Shown in pieces: positions 15,476 through 22,223 of a stretch of DNA of 64,000 nucleotides. The position numbers were made by a program, and so were the translations under genes. How positions within the stretch are numbered: the first letter of the stretch is position 1; each line of letters begins with the position of its first letter. Source of the DNA: Paenibacillus whitsoniae (GTDB lineage Bacteria; Bacillota; Bacilli; Paenibacillales; NBRC-103111); assembly GCF_003955665.1 (NCBI RefSeq), contig NZ_RXHU01000050.1, positions 1 through 64,000 of the forward strand. The letters run 5' to 3'. The notes beneath the pieces are model-generated. The model had not been told where the DNA came from. It ran no database searches and worked only from the letters and a program-made list of their open reading frames with translations.

Positions 15476-16327
15476 ATGGCGATCTCTTACGTAAAAACGC
15501 TCTGGAAGCAGTTCTCCGAGCACGACGCGACGGGTCTGGCTGCGCAGTGCGCGTACTACTTCTTGCTTTCTCTTTTCCCGCTGCTGCTGTCTGTGATGAG
15601 TTTGCTCGCTTATCTGCCTTTTTCGTCGGATGATGTGATCGCGTTGATTCGGGAGTACATCCCCGGCGCCGTGGCGGGGTGGCTCGAGGAGACACTGAGC
15701 GATTTGCTCAATATTAAAAGAGGGGGAACGCTCTCCTTCGGTCTGATTTTTACGCTTGTCAGCTCCAGCGCCGCGATGAACGCCATCGTGCTCTCCGTGA
15801 ACAAAGCGTACGGCCTGCCCGCCCGCAAAAGCTACATCCACTCCCGCGTGCTGGCTTTTCTGCTAACGCTCGGCATGCTGGTCGTCATCGTCTCTGCGCT
15901 GCTGCTCAGCGTATTTGGCCACTGGATCGGCGACTGGAGCATGGAACACATCCATATCGCAGCCGCCCATATTGAAATCTGGAACAACTTTCGGTGGATT
16001 GCCAACTTTGTTATCATCTTCGCCGTGTTTATCGGCATTTATTATATCGCGCCCAACACCTGTCTAACTTGTAAAAGCGTGCTCCCCGGCGCCCTATTCG
16101 CCGCCCTCGGCTGGCAGGCGACATCGCTCGGGTTTTCCTTCTACGTGAACGGGTTCACTAACTACAGTTCTACGTACGGAAGCATCGGCGGCATCATTGT
16201 GTTGATGACGTGGTTTTATATTTCCGCGCTGATCATCGTCATCGGCGGGGAGATCAATGCCCTGCGGCATGTGCGGCAGACGCAAGCGGTCGCTGCGGAG
16301 AGTGCGGATCCCGCACCTCATCGCTAA
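15476..16327 (+). CDS. YihY/BrkB-family inner-membrane protein
   Basis: A 283-residue integral membrane protein with about six helices. It has the YihY/RBN signature: an N-terminal amphipathic WKQFSEHDATGLAAQCAYYFLLSLFPLLL, then IPGAVAGWLEETLSDLL, AMNAIVLSVNKAYGLPARKSY, the proline-rich YIAPNTCLTCKSVLPGALFAALGWQ and C-terminal GSIGGIIVLMTWFYISALIIVIGGEINA. The family was once called ribonuclease BN in error; its real function is unsettled and transport or envelope integrity has been proposed. AGGAAAGG lies upstream of the ATG. It diverges from the helicase gene across 171 bp, so they may share a control region. Confidence 0.9.
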   Translation: MAISYVKTLWKQFSEHDATGLAAQCAYYFLLSLFPLLLSVMSLLAYLPFSSDDVIALIREYIPGAVAGWLEETLSDLLNIKRGGTLSFGLIFTLVSSSAAMNAIVLSVNKAYGLPARKSYIHSRVLAFLLTLGMLVVIVSALLLSVFGHWIGDWSMEHIHIAAAHIEIWNNFRWIANFVIIFAVFIGIYYIAPNTCLTCKSVLPGALFAALGWQATSLGFSFYVNGFTNYSSTYGSIGGIIVLMTWFYISALIIVIGGEINALRHVRQTQAVAAESADPAPHR

Positions 16328-16507
16328 CGGTTGCCCTGGCGCTTATTTGCCGCCAAACGCCACTTTTCCAAGGCTAACGGTTCCAGCAGCGGCTATTTGG
16401 GCAAATCAGCCAGATTTCGCTCGTTTTTTAGCAAATAAGCGCTGTCGCAACCGTTACAAATTGAAATGACGTATTGGAAGCTAAATAAGCCCAGTGGCAA
16501 CCGTTAG
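16328..16507. repeat. dispersed TAACGGTTGC...GCGCTTATTTG repeat, inverted pairs
   Basis: Two forward units (CTAACGGTTGCCCTGGCGCT at 16326 and CTAACGGTTCCAGCAGCGGC at about 16372) face two inverted ones (AAATAAGCGCTGTCGCAACC at about 16433 and AAATAAGCCCAGTGGCAACC at about 16483), giving one large imperfect palindrome. The same arrangement recurs at 37.1-37.3 kb. Confidence 0.8.
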
Positions 16508-16528
16508 ACAGCGTCGGCACCGACAAAT

Positions 16529-16569
16529 ATGCCAAAGAGCCTGAGTTAAAGCCTCAGGTTCTTTGGCAT
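16529..16569. terminator. long hairpin, probable uvsE terminator
   Basis: ATGCCAAAGAgCCTGAG (16529-16545) pairs with CTCAGGtTCTTTGGCAT (16553-16569) over 17 bp with one G-T pair. It starts 10 bp after the uvsE stop. The T-tract is weak (ATATTTG), so strength is uncertain; it may also stop transcription from the repeat side. Confidence 0.7.
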
Positions 16570-16578
16570 GTACGAACT

Positions 16579-17526
16579 TTACCAGCTGAGCAACCCGCCA
16601 TCCAACCGCTTAATCCCCCGGACCTTGCTGAGGTCCTCTGCCAGCTTGAACAATGCGAGATCCTTCACCTTGGCCTCAATCATCACATCGATGCGCGCAA
16701 GGCCGTGCTCCTTGCAACGCTTGAGAAAAGCAAGAAGCTGCTCCGGCTCGATGTAGTCGGCGTGGGAGCGAAATTCTTTTTCACTCTTGGGCGCCGAGAC
16801 GTGAATCTTCATCGGCAGCTCGCCCCACGTCTCGGCAATGGCAGGCAGCAGCTCGAGCGGCGTCTGCTCAGATGGGTTGCACCAGTCGTGGTGCAGATCG
16901 AGCATACAAGGCCGCTTCGTCTGCTGGCAGACGGCGAGCGTTTCACTGAGCGTGTACGTTTTGTCATCGTTCTCGAACGTTAGTCGATCCAGCACATGCG
17001 AAGGGACGAGCGGCATATTGCTGTACAGCTTCTCCGTCGCCGCTTCTTTGTCCCCATAGACGCCGCCGACGTGGATGTTGATGATGGCGGAGTTATCCAG
17101 CCCCATGCCATCTAGAATCGCTGCGTGATACAGCAGATCTCCAATCGCCGCTTGCACGACACTTTCCTTCCCGTTCAGCAGTGTAAACTGGTTCGGGTGC
17201 ATGCTCAGCCGCATGTCATGCGCTTTCGCGAAATCGCCAAGCTGACGCAGCTCGTCTTTATACTCGGCCGCTACATCGATGCGAACGTCCGGATGCGTCG
17301 CCAGCGGAATGAGCGAGGACGAGAGGCGGAACAGCCGGATGCCGTGCGCCGCGTTGTAGTAGAGGATGCGCTGCGTCGCTTGCAGATTTTTGCGGCCGAT
17401 GGCGATGGCCCGCTGCATGGCCTCCTCCCGAGGCCGCTCCGAAAAAAGCTTGTACGTGAACGTCGAGCTCGGTGTATTATTGAAAATCGCGATCGCGGTG
17501 GATACATAGCCAAGCCGGATAATCAT
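16579..17526 (-). CDS. uvsE: UV DNA damage endonuclease UvsE
   Basis: A 315-residue TIM-barrel endonuclease that nicks DNA 5' to UV photoproducts and abasic sites, starting excision repair independent of UvrABC. Family features are the N-terminal IRLGYVSTAIAIFNNTPSST, YRLSSSLIPLATHP-type strand (here RLSSSLIPLATHPDV), metal-ligand segments SMHPNQFTLLNG, INIHVGGVYGDKEAA, LTFENDDKTY, LDLHHDWCNP and KIHVSAPKSEKEFRSHADYI, and the terminal RLDGGLLSW. These supply the His/Glu/Asp metal ligands of the three-metal site. Length matches B. subtilis UvsE. ATG at 17524-17526 opens directly on the conserved MIIRLGY, so the start is secure. In spore formers it adds to UV resistance. Confidence 0.96.
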   Translation of the reverse strand: MIIRLGYVSTAIAIFNNTPSSTFTYKLFSERPREEAMQRAIAIGRKNLQATQRILYYNAAHGIRLFRLSSSLIPLATHPDVRIDVAAEYKDELRQLGDFAKAHDMRLSMHPNQFTLLNGKESVVQAAIGDLLYHAAILDGMGLDNSAIINIHVGGVYGDKEAATEKLYSNMPLVPSHVLDRLTFENDDKTYTLSETLAVCQQTKRPCMLDLHHDWCNPSEQTPLELLPAIAETWGELPMKIHVSAPKSEKEFRSHADYIEPEQLLAFLKRCKEHGLARIDVMIEAKVKDLALFKLAEDLSKVRGIKRLDGGLLSW

Positions 17527-17639
17527 AACGTCAGCACCTCGTTAAGTTTCGTTAAAGGTTTCTCTTTTAAGCTGTAGCTACAAGAATGATATAATACAAT
17601 AACCCGCTTAGAATGGAAATGCCGAACATAGCTATGTCC

Positions 17640-17930
17640 TATTGTGCGCAGCCCTGCTGACGGCATGCAACCAAGACGGCTCGCGGACGTCAACCACTCA
17701 ACCGAGGCCGCGGCAACGGTCGAAGCGAGCAGATGTTAGGCTATGTGAAGGAGATGGAAAAGAACCAAATCTGACGGCAATGCCGGAACCGCGGCCCGGG
17801 CGGCGGTATCGGCAAGGGCGGCTTAGGAAGCGGCCAAGGTCAGTTCCCGAACGGGATGAACGGCGGGACTGGTGGCAATGGAGCTGGGCAGCAGCGGGAG
17901 AGTGCCGTGGGCGACAAGTCCTCGCAGTAA
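17640..17930 (+). pseudogene. decayed small lipoprotein gene
   Basis: Pieces of one protein lie in different frames. 17640-17700 reads LCAALLTACNQDGSRTSTTQ with a lipobox LLTAC; one frame on, TEAAATVEAS; then MLGYVKEMEKNQI and a stop; then a Gly-rich tail GGGIGKGGLGSGQGQFPNG... ending GDKSSQ and TAA at 17928-17930. Read together they look like the Paenibacillus-type small lipoproteins with a 'GYVKEV.GN.I' core and a Gly/Gln-rich end. At least two frameshifts plus a TGA break it. A TATAAT box survives near 17590. Sequencing error could explain single shifts but not all of them. Confidence 0.6.
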
Positions 17931-17958
17931 GCCTGCCAGTTCATTGCCAATCAGCTGA

Positions 17959-17983
17959 AATAAGACAACCGCGTTGTCTTATT
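17959..17983 (+). terminator. tight hairpin after the pseudogene
   Basis: AATAAGACAAC and GTTGTCTTATT are perfect 11-bp arms around CGC. The loop is short and the T-tract poor. It probably ended the decayed lipoprotein transcript. Confidence 0.6.
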
Positions 17984-18023
17984 GACCAGTTCAACCCCGG
18001 CCGCTAACGCTTGTTCGTCACGT

Positions 18024-18068
18024 AAAAAAGCCCCCAACATCCATGCTACCATGAAAGTTGGGGGCTTT
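18024..18068 (-). terminator. pyk terminator
   Basis: Minus strand AAAGCCCCCAAC (arm 18057-18068) pairs with GTTGGGGGCTTT (arm 18027-18038) and ends in TTTTTTACG, directly after the pyk stop at 18074. Confidence 0.92.
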
Positions 18069-18073
18069 CTTAA

Positions 18074-19486
18074 CTATACGCGCTCGACCTTCATCAAGTT
18101 CGTCGTACCGGCTTTGCCGACCGGCACACCTGCGGAGACGACGGTGAGGTCGCCTTTTTTTACATAACCCAGCGCTTCCGCTTGGGTGATCGCCTGGCGA
18201 ATCATCGTGTCCGTCGATTCGCAGAATTCGCCGAGGACAGGGATGACGCCCTGTACCATGCTAAGGCTGGAGATCGCGTGGCGGCTCGCCGTGACCGCGA
18301 TGATCGGCGCGTCCGGGCGATATTTCGCCAGCATTCGCGCCGTAAAGCCGGTTTCCGTCGGCGTCAGGATTGCCGCCGCCTTCAGCTTGTTCGCGGAAGC
18401 GACGACCGCTTGGCACACGACTTCCGTGATGTCGATGCTGTCTTGCAGCTGCGCTTCCAACGCCGCGCTCGGCGCCTTCAACTGCTGCGCACGCTCCGCG
18501 ATCGTCGCCATCGTATTCACGGACTCGACCGGATATTTTCCGGCCGCCGTCTCACCCGACAGCATGACCACGTCGCTGCCGTCGAGCACAGCGTTCGCCA
18601 CGTCGCTCACTTCGGCGCGCGTCGGGCGCGGGTTGCGCTGCATGGAATCCAGCATTTGCGTCGCGGTGATGACCGGCTTGCCGGCGAGGTTGCAGGCGCG
18701 GATCATATCTTTTTGCGCGATCGGCACTTCTTCTGTCGGAATCTCGACGCCGAGATCGCCGCGCGCGACCATGATGCCGTCGGACGCTTCCAGAATGTCC
18801 GCGAAGTTGATCAAGCCTTCGTCGTTCTCGATTTTGGAGATGATCGGCGTGGCGCCGGCACCGTGCTGCTCAAGCAGCGCGCGCACTTCGCGCACGTCGT
18901 GGCCGTTGCGGACGAAGGACATCGCGACGATATCGATTTTTTCTTCGATGCCGAATTGAATGTGCATAATATCGCGCTCGGTTACACCTGGCAGGGATGT
19001 GCGGACGCCCGGGAGGTTGACACCTTTGCGCTGCTTGAGAACGGCAGGGTTCAGCACGCTGCACGTCACTTCCGTGCCGTCGATGGTTTCAACGCGCAGC
19101 TCGATGGAGCCGTCGTCGATGAGGACGAGGTTGCCTGGTTTTACGTCCTGTGGGAGACCCGGATAATTGACGGATACACGGCTGCCGTCGCCGATGATTT
19201 GCTCGGTGGTGAGGACGATGTGGTCTCCGATCTGGAGATCATAAGATGCATCTTTCAGTTGGCCGATGCGGATTTCAGGCCCTTTAATATCCATCAGGAT
19301 CGGGACAATGACGCCCATTTCCTCAGCAGCCTGACGCACGCGCTGAATGCGCCCGCGGTGCTCGTCGAGATCGCCGTGAGCCATGTTCAGGCGGGCGACG
19401 CTCATGCCGGAGCGGATCATTTCTTTGAGGGTAGGGACGGAGTCGCAAGCGGGCCCCATGGTGCAAATAATTTTCGTTTTACGCAT
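18074..19486 (-). CDS. pyk: pyruvate kinase
   Basis: A 470-residue glycolytic enzyme converting phosphoenolpyruvate and ADP to pyruvate and ATP in the cytosol. Motifs: MRKTKIICTMGPACDS at the N-terminus, ARLNMAHGDLDEH, the B-domain around GPEIRIGQLKD, active-site ISKIENDEGLINFADIL and MVARGDLGVEIPTEEVP, ATQMLDSM, and MLSGETAAGKYPVESV. The start at MRKTKII was chosen over an upstream in-frame ATG (19534) because this is the conserved N-terminus. It lacks the C-terminal PEP-utiliser extension carried by the 585-residue Bacillus enzymes, so it is the short type. It is not next to pfkA, unlike in Bacillus, and has its own terminator. Confidence 0.95.
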   Translation of the reverse strand: MRKTKIICTMGPACDSVPTLKEMIRSGMSVARLNMAHGDLDEHRGRIQRVRQAAEEMGVIVPILMDIKGPEIRIGQLKDASYDLQIGDHIVLTTEQIIGDGSRVSVNYPGLPQDVKPGNLVLIDDGSIELRVETIDGTEVTCSVLNPAVLKQRKGVNLPGVRTSLPGVTERDIMHIQFGIEEKIDIVAMSFVRNGHDVREVRALLEQHGAGATPIISKIENDEGLINFADILEASDGIMVARGDLGVEIPTEEVPIAQKDMIRACNLAGKPVITATQMLDSMQRNPRPTRAEVSDVANAVLDGSDVVMLSGETAAGKYPVESVNTMATIAERAQQLKAPSAALEAQLQDSIDITEVVCQAVVASANKLKAAAILTPTETGFTARMLAKYRPDAPIIAVTASRHAISSLSMVQGVIPVLGEFCESTDTMIRQAITQAEALGYVKKGDLTVVSAGVPVGKAGTTNLMKVERV

Positions 19487-19613
19487 CGTGATGTGTCTCT
19501 CCATTTCTCTCATGTCGAAATATGTTGATTCCATTATAGGCCTTCTTGAGCGTTGTTGCTATGAATGATAGTATTAGGTATGGACTATAGTACGTTATTG
19601 GAGTGGTTGGAGG

Positions 19614-20393
19614 ATGCGGATAACGGCGTTTACTTATCAGAAAAGCGGCACTTGGAACGAGGAGCAGGCCGAAGCGAGAGGTGGTATGACGTTTGTCTTT
19701 ATGTTGTATGGGCGCTGCATGTACGCCGTTCGCGACAAGAAGCTGGTGCTGGACAAGGGGCAGTATCTGCTGATCCCGGCGGGCATCCCTTATTATGGAC
19801 GTAGTGTGCCGACCAAAATACACGAGAAATTCGTGCTCGTCTTCGAGCCGGACGGGCAGACGGAGCTGCCCTTACTGCAAGCAGCGGAGGCGGTCTGCAA
19901 GCGAACGGGAAAATTCGATCTCACGGCCGACAAGCTCCGCTTGATGTACCGTGAATGGCAGGACAAACAGCCCTATGCCGGGACGCTGTGTGCAGCGCTC
20001 CTGCAAGAGCTGTTCGTGTATTTGCAGCGCGAGTGGGGCCAGGCCGCCACGAAGACGGGAACCACTCTGCTCGCCGAGCAGATGAAGGCGTATATTCAAG
20101 ACCATTACCGCGAGCATGTGACCAAAGAAGCGCTTGGCGCACATATCGAGCGATCGCCGAACTATGCGGCAACGCTTTTCCGCAAGGTGACGGGGCAGAC
20201 GATCTCCGAGTTCGTCCATGTGACGCGCATCAAAACCGCGGTCTATATGCTGCGCCATTCGGCCCTCACCGTGACGGAAATTGCCGAGTTTATCGGGTAT
20301 AACGATCCGTCGTATTTTTATCGCGTTTTTCGTAGACAGACAGGGCTTGTCCCGACGGACCTCGTATCGGACCGCGAAGACATCCGCAAGTAG
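19614..20393 (+). CDS. AraC-family transcriptional regulator
   Basis: A 259-residue regulator with a cupin-type sensing domain (about 1-130, YLLIPAGIPYYGRS) and a C-terminal AraC double HTH (about 160-255; LGAHIERSPNYAATLFRKVTG and IAEFIGYNDPSYFYRVFRRQTG). The effector is unknown. The ATG at 19614 touches GGAGG, but a second GGAG at 19600-19603 has a proper 10-bp spacing and is the likelier ribosome site. The gene runs tail to tail with the DUF3105 gene with no spacer: its TAG at 20391-20393 abuts the reverse-strand stop at 20394-20396. Target genes cannot be inferred. Confidence 0.9.
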   Translation: MRITAFTYQKSGTWNEEQAEARGGMTFVFMLYGRCMYAVRDKKLVLDKGQYLLIPAGIPYYGRSVPTKIHEKFVLVFEPDGQTELPLLQAAEAVCKRTGKFDLTADKLRLMYREWQDKQPYAGTLCAALLQELFVYLQREWGQAATKTGTTLLAEQMKAYIQDHYREHVTKEALGAHIERSPNYAATLFRKVTGQTISEFVHVTRIKTAVYMLRHSALTVTEIAEFIGYNDPSYFYRVFRRQTGLVPTDLVSDREDIRK

Positions 20394-21125
20394 CTACATC
20401 GTGCCGCCGCCCAGACGGACATTAGGCGGAATTTGCTCAGGTCCTTTGTTGATATACGTGTAGATGAACGTGCCGACAGACGCTTCGTCATACTTGGTGA
20501 GCGCCATCGTTTTCGTCCATGCGGTCACGACAACTTCTTGATCCGCAGGCACGTCCATATTCGGAACGGCCAGCACGCCGGCGCCTTCTTTGGTAAAGTG
20601 CGTCAGGAATTCGAGCTGATCGAGCAGCGCTTTCGGTGCGTCGGGGTGGTAGTGAATGATGATATCCCCATGCTCCAGATTATGGACGAGCTTTTCAATA
20701 GGCGGACGTTCCTTGTAAAAGCCGAACTTCAAATCATGCGGGCTGTGGGTGCCGGATGTCGGAATTTTCATTTCGTACATCAGCGTGCCTTCCGCGTGGT
20801 CACGGCCGTAATCTTTGTCGGTCGTCACTTGAATCGGTGCACCCAAATTCAGCTTGTCCAGATCGTATTTACCCGCCGAGCGCTGAATCAAGCCTGTGCC
20901 GGCAAAGCCGATCGCGATAATGAGCAGGGAATGCGAGATGAGGAGAATTCGTTTATATTTTTTATGCAGCGCTTCTTTCTCCGCCTTTTTTAGCCGGGAT
21001 GTATTGCTTTTGTTCGTTCGCGAAGCGAAGACATAGCCGAGAATAGCGGCAATGAGTACAATGAGGCCAATGATAAGCAGAATGATCGGTACTTGCGAAT
21101 TCTGCTGAAGCGTGGAATGATCCAT
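20394..21125 (-). CDS. DUF3105 membrane protein
   Basis: A 243-residue protein with two N-terminal membrane helices (IILLIIGLIVLIAAILGYVF and ILLISHSLLIIAIGFAGTG) separated by a basic cytoplasmic loop, then an outward-facing DUF3105 domain. The domain shows the family's YEMKIPTSGTHSPHDLKFGFY and VHNLEHGDIIIHYHP stretches, whose His residues could bind a metal. The biochemical role of DUF3105 is unknown. AAAGGAG precedes the ATG at 21123-21125; the in-frame extension upstream overlaps a perfect palindrome and is not used. The palindrome at 21162-21176 may be its operator. Confidence 0.85.
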   Translation of the reverse strand: MDHSTLQQNSQVPIILLIIGLIVLIAAILGYVFASRTNKSNTSRLKKAEKEALHKKYKRILLISHSLLIIAIGFAGTGLIQRSAGKYDLDKLNLGAPIQVTTDKDYGRDHAEGTLMYEMKIPTSGTHSPHDLKFGFYKERPPIEKLVHNLEHGDIIIHYHPDAPKALLDQLEFLTHFTKEGAGVLAVPNMDVPADQEVVVTAWTKTMALTKYDEASVGTFIYTYINKGPEQIPPNVRLGGGTM

Positions 21126-21161
21126 GGTTCGAAGCTCCTTTATCTCGAAAATAATGATGAC

Positions 21162-21176
21162 ACTACAAATTGTAGT
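21162..21176 (-). promoter_or_regulatory. perfect palindrome, possible BlaI/MecI/CopY-type operator
   Basis: ACTACAA-A-TTGTAGT has perfect 7-bp arms and lies 37 bp upstream of the DUF3105 ATG. The TACA...TGTA core resembles operators of BlaI/MecI/CopY winged-helix repressors. No such repressor is encoded in the window. Confidence 0.5.
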
Positions 21177-21256
21177 TTTTATACCGGGCGGCGTCAACTT
21201 CTATCTTGAGTCCCCAGACTTTGATGGAAAAATTGCCAAGCTTTCGAAAAAAGGGA

Positions 21257-21285
21257 TTGCCAAACCGCTGGGAATCCGCTACAGT
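21257..21285 (+). promoter_or_regulatory. promoter of the TPP-riboswitch/ykoEDC transcript
   Basis: TTGCCA at 21257-21262, a 17-bp spacer and TACAGT at 21280-21285 give a start point just before the riboswitch aptamer. Confidence 0.55.
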
Positions 21286-21302
21286 TAAGCCAAATGAATA
21301 GC

Positions 21303-21397
21303 AACACGGGTGCTTGATGAAGTCAGGCTGAGATAGCGGCCTTATGCCGCTGACCGTTAATCTGATCTGGATAATGCCAGCGTAGAGAAAATGTGGT
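21303..21397 (+). ncRNA. TPP (thi-box) riboswitch
   Basis: The aptamer carries the conserved TPP elements in order: ACACGGGTGC (P1/P2 side), CTGAGAT in the pyrimidine-sensing J3-2 segment, a P3 stem AGCGGC...GCCGCT, TGACC, CTGATCTGGATAATGCCAGCG (pyrophosphate-sensing P4/P5 part) and GTAGAGAAA. It is followed by an intrinsic terminator and then ykoEDC, so high TPP should switch the thiamine/HMP importer off. Confidence 0.96.
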
Positions 21398-21439
21398 GCC
21401 CTTTGAGTCACGAAATGGACTCAGTATGCACAAATTTTT

Positions 21440-21468
21440 AAGCCTGCCGGTATTCGGCGGGCTTTTTT
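21440..21468 (+). terminator. riboswitch expression-platform terminator
   Basis: AAGCCTGCCG pairs with CGGCGGGCTT (one mismatch-type T-G) and runs into TTTTTT, 43 bp after the TPP aptamer. Its placement fits transcriptional attenuation. Confidence 0.88.
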
Positions 21469-21613
21469 GGCATAGCACGGGCCCGCGCGAGGCGTCATGC
21501 CTGCGCTTTGAACGCTCACGTCCACGAGGACGGCGTATCCGTTCTGTTTTGACACGATAACACGTGTTCGCCTATCTCATTTAATACGATCCATGCAAAG
21601 GAGTCGAAGCAAG

Positions 21614-22219
21614 ATGGCGCAAAAAGAAACACAACAGCGAGCAGCAAAAGGATTGAAACTGACCGATGTCTTGATCACGATTGTGATCGCGGCGGTATTC
21701 GGCGTGATTTACCGGATCTGGGGGCCGATGTACGATCTGCTGAAGCCGCTGGGTCTGCATGCGGAGCAATTGAGCTACGGCATGTGGTTTATGGCGGGAA
21801 CATTCGCTTTCCTGGTGATTCGCAAACCATGGGTGGCGCTGCTCGCGGAACTGGCGGCGGCGACCGTTGAAGCGCTGTACGGCGGTTCTTGGGGCGTGAC
21901 GACGTTGGTGTACGGCCTGCTGCAGGGTTTGGGGGCGGAGTTGATTTTTGCCGCGTTCCGCTATCGTCGGGTGAACGTGGGCGTGACGATGCTAGCCGCT
22001 TTGGGCTCCGCGATATTCTCCCTGTTTGTTGACAACTATTACGGGTATATTGAGGAGTTGGCGTTCTGGAACTTTGTGTTGTTCATTGTCACGCGTTTGA
22101 TCGGCAGCGCCATTATTGCGGGCGTGTTCGCGTACTATTTGACCAGCGCTTTGGCGCGTACGGGCGTGCTGAATCTGGTCCGTCCTGTATCCTCCAAAGA
22201 TTACGACGCGCTCGGATAA
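21614..22219 (+). CDS. ykoE: thiamine/HMP ECF transporter S component YkoE
   Basis: A 201-residue integral membrane substrate-binding (S) component of an energy-coupling-factor importer for a thiamine precursor. It has about five helices. Family traits are KLTDVLITIVIAAVFGVIYRIW, the WFMAGTFAFLVIRKPWVALLAELAAATVEALYG stretch with conserved Trp/Glu residues of the ligand pocket, and GLGAELIFAAFRYRR. AAAGGAG at 21598-21603 is 10 bp from the ATG at 21614. It heads a TPP-riboswitch-controlled operon with ykoD and ykoC; the ykoF gene of B. subtilis is missing here. Hydroxymethylpyrimidine or thiamine is the likely substrate. Confidence 0.95.
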   Translation: MAQKETQQRAAKGLKLTDVLITIVIAAVFGVIYRIWGPMYDLLKPLGLHAEQLSYGMWFMAGTFAFLVIRKPWVALLAELAAATVEALYGGSWGVTTLVYGLLQGLGAELIFAAFRYRRVNVGVTMLAALGSAIFSLFVDNYYGYIEELAFWNFVLFIVTRLIGSAIIAGVFAYYLTSALARTGVLNLVRPVSSKDYDALG

Positions 22220-22223
22220 CGCC

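Noticed and set aside
18182..19528. 448-codon plus frame opposite pyk
   Set aside because: His/Arg/Asp-rich antisense shadow of the pyruvate kinase gene, whose own motifs are unambiguous.
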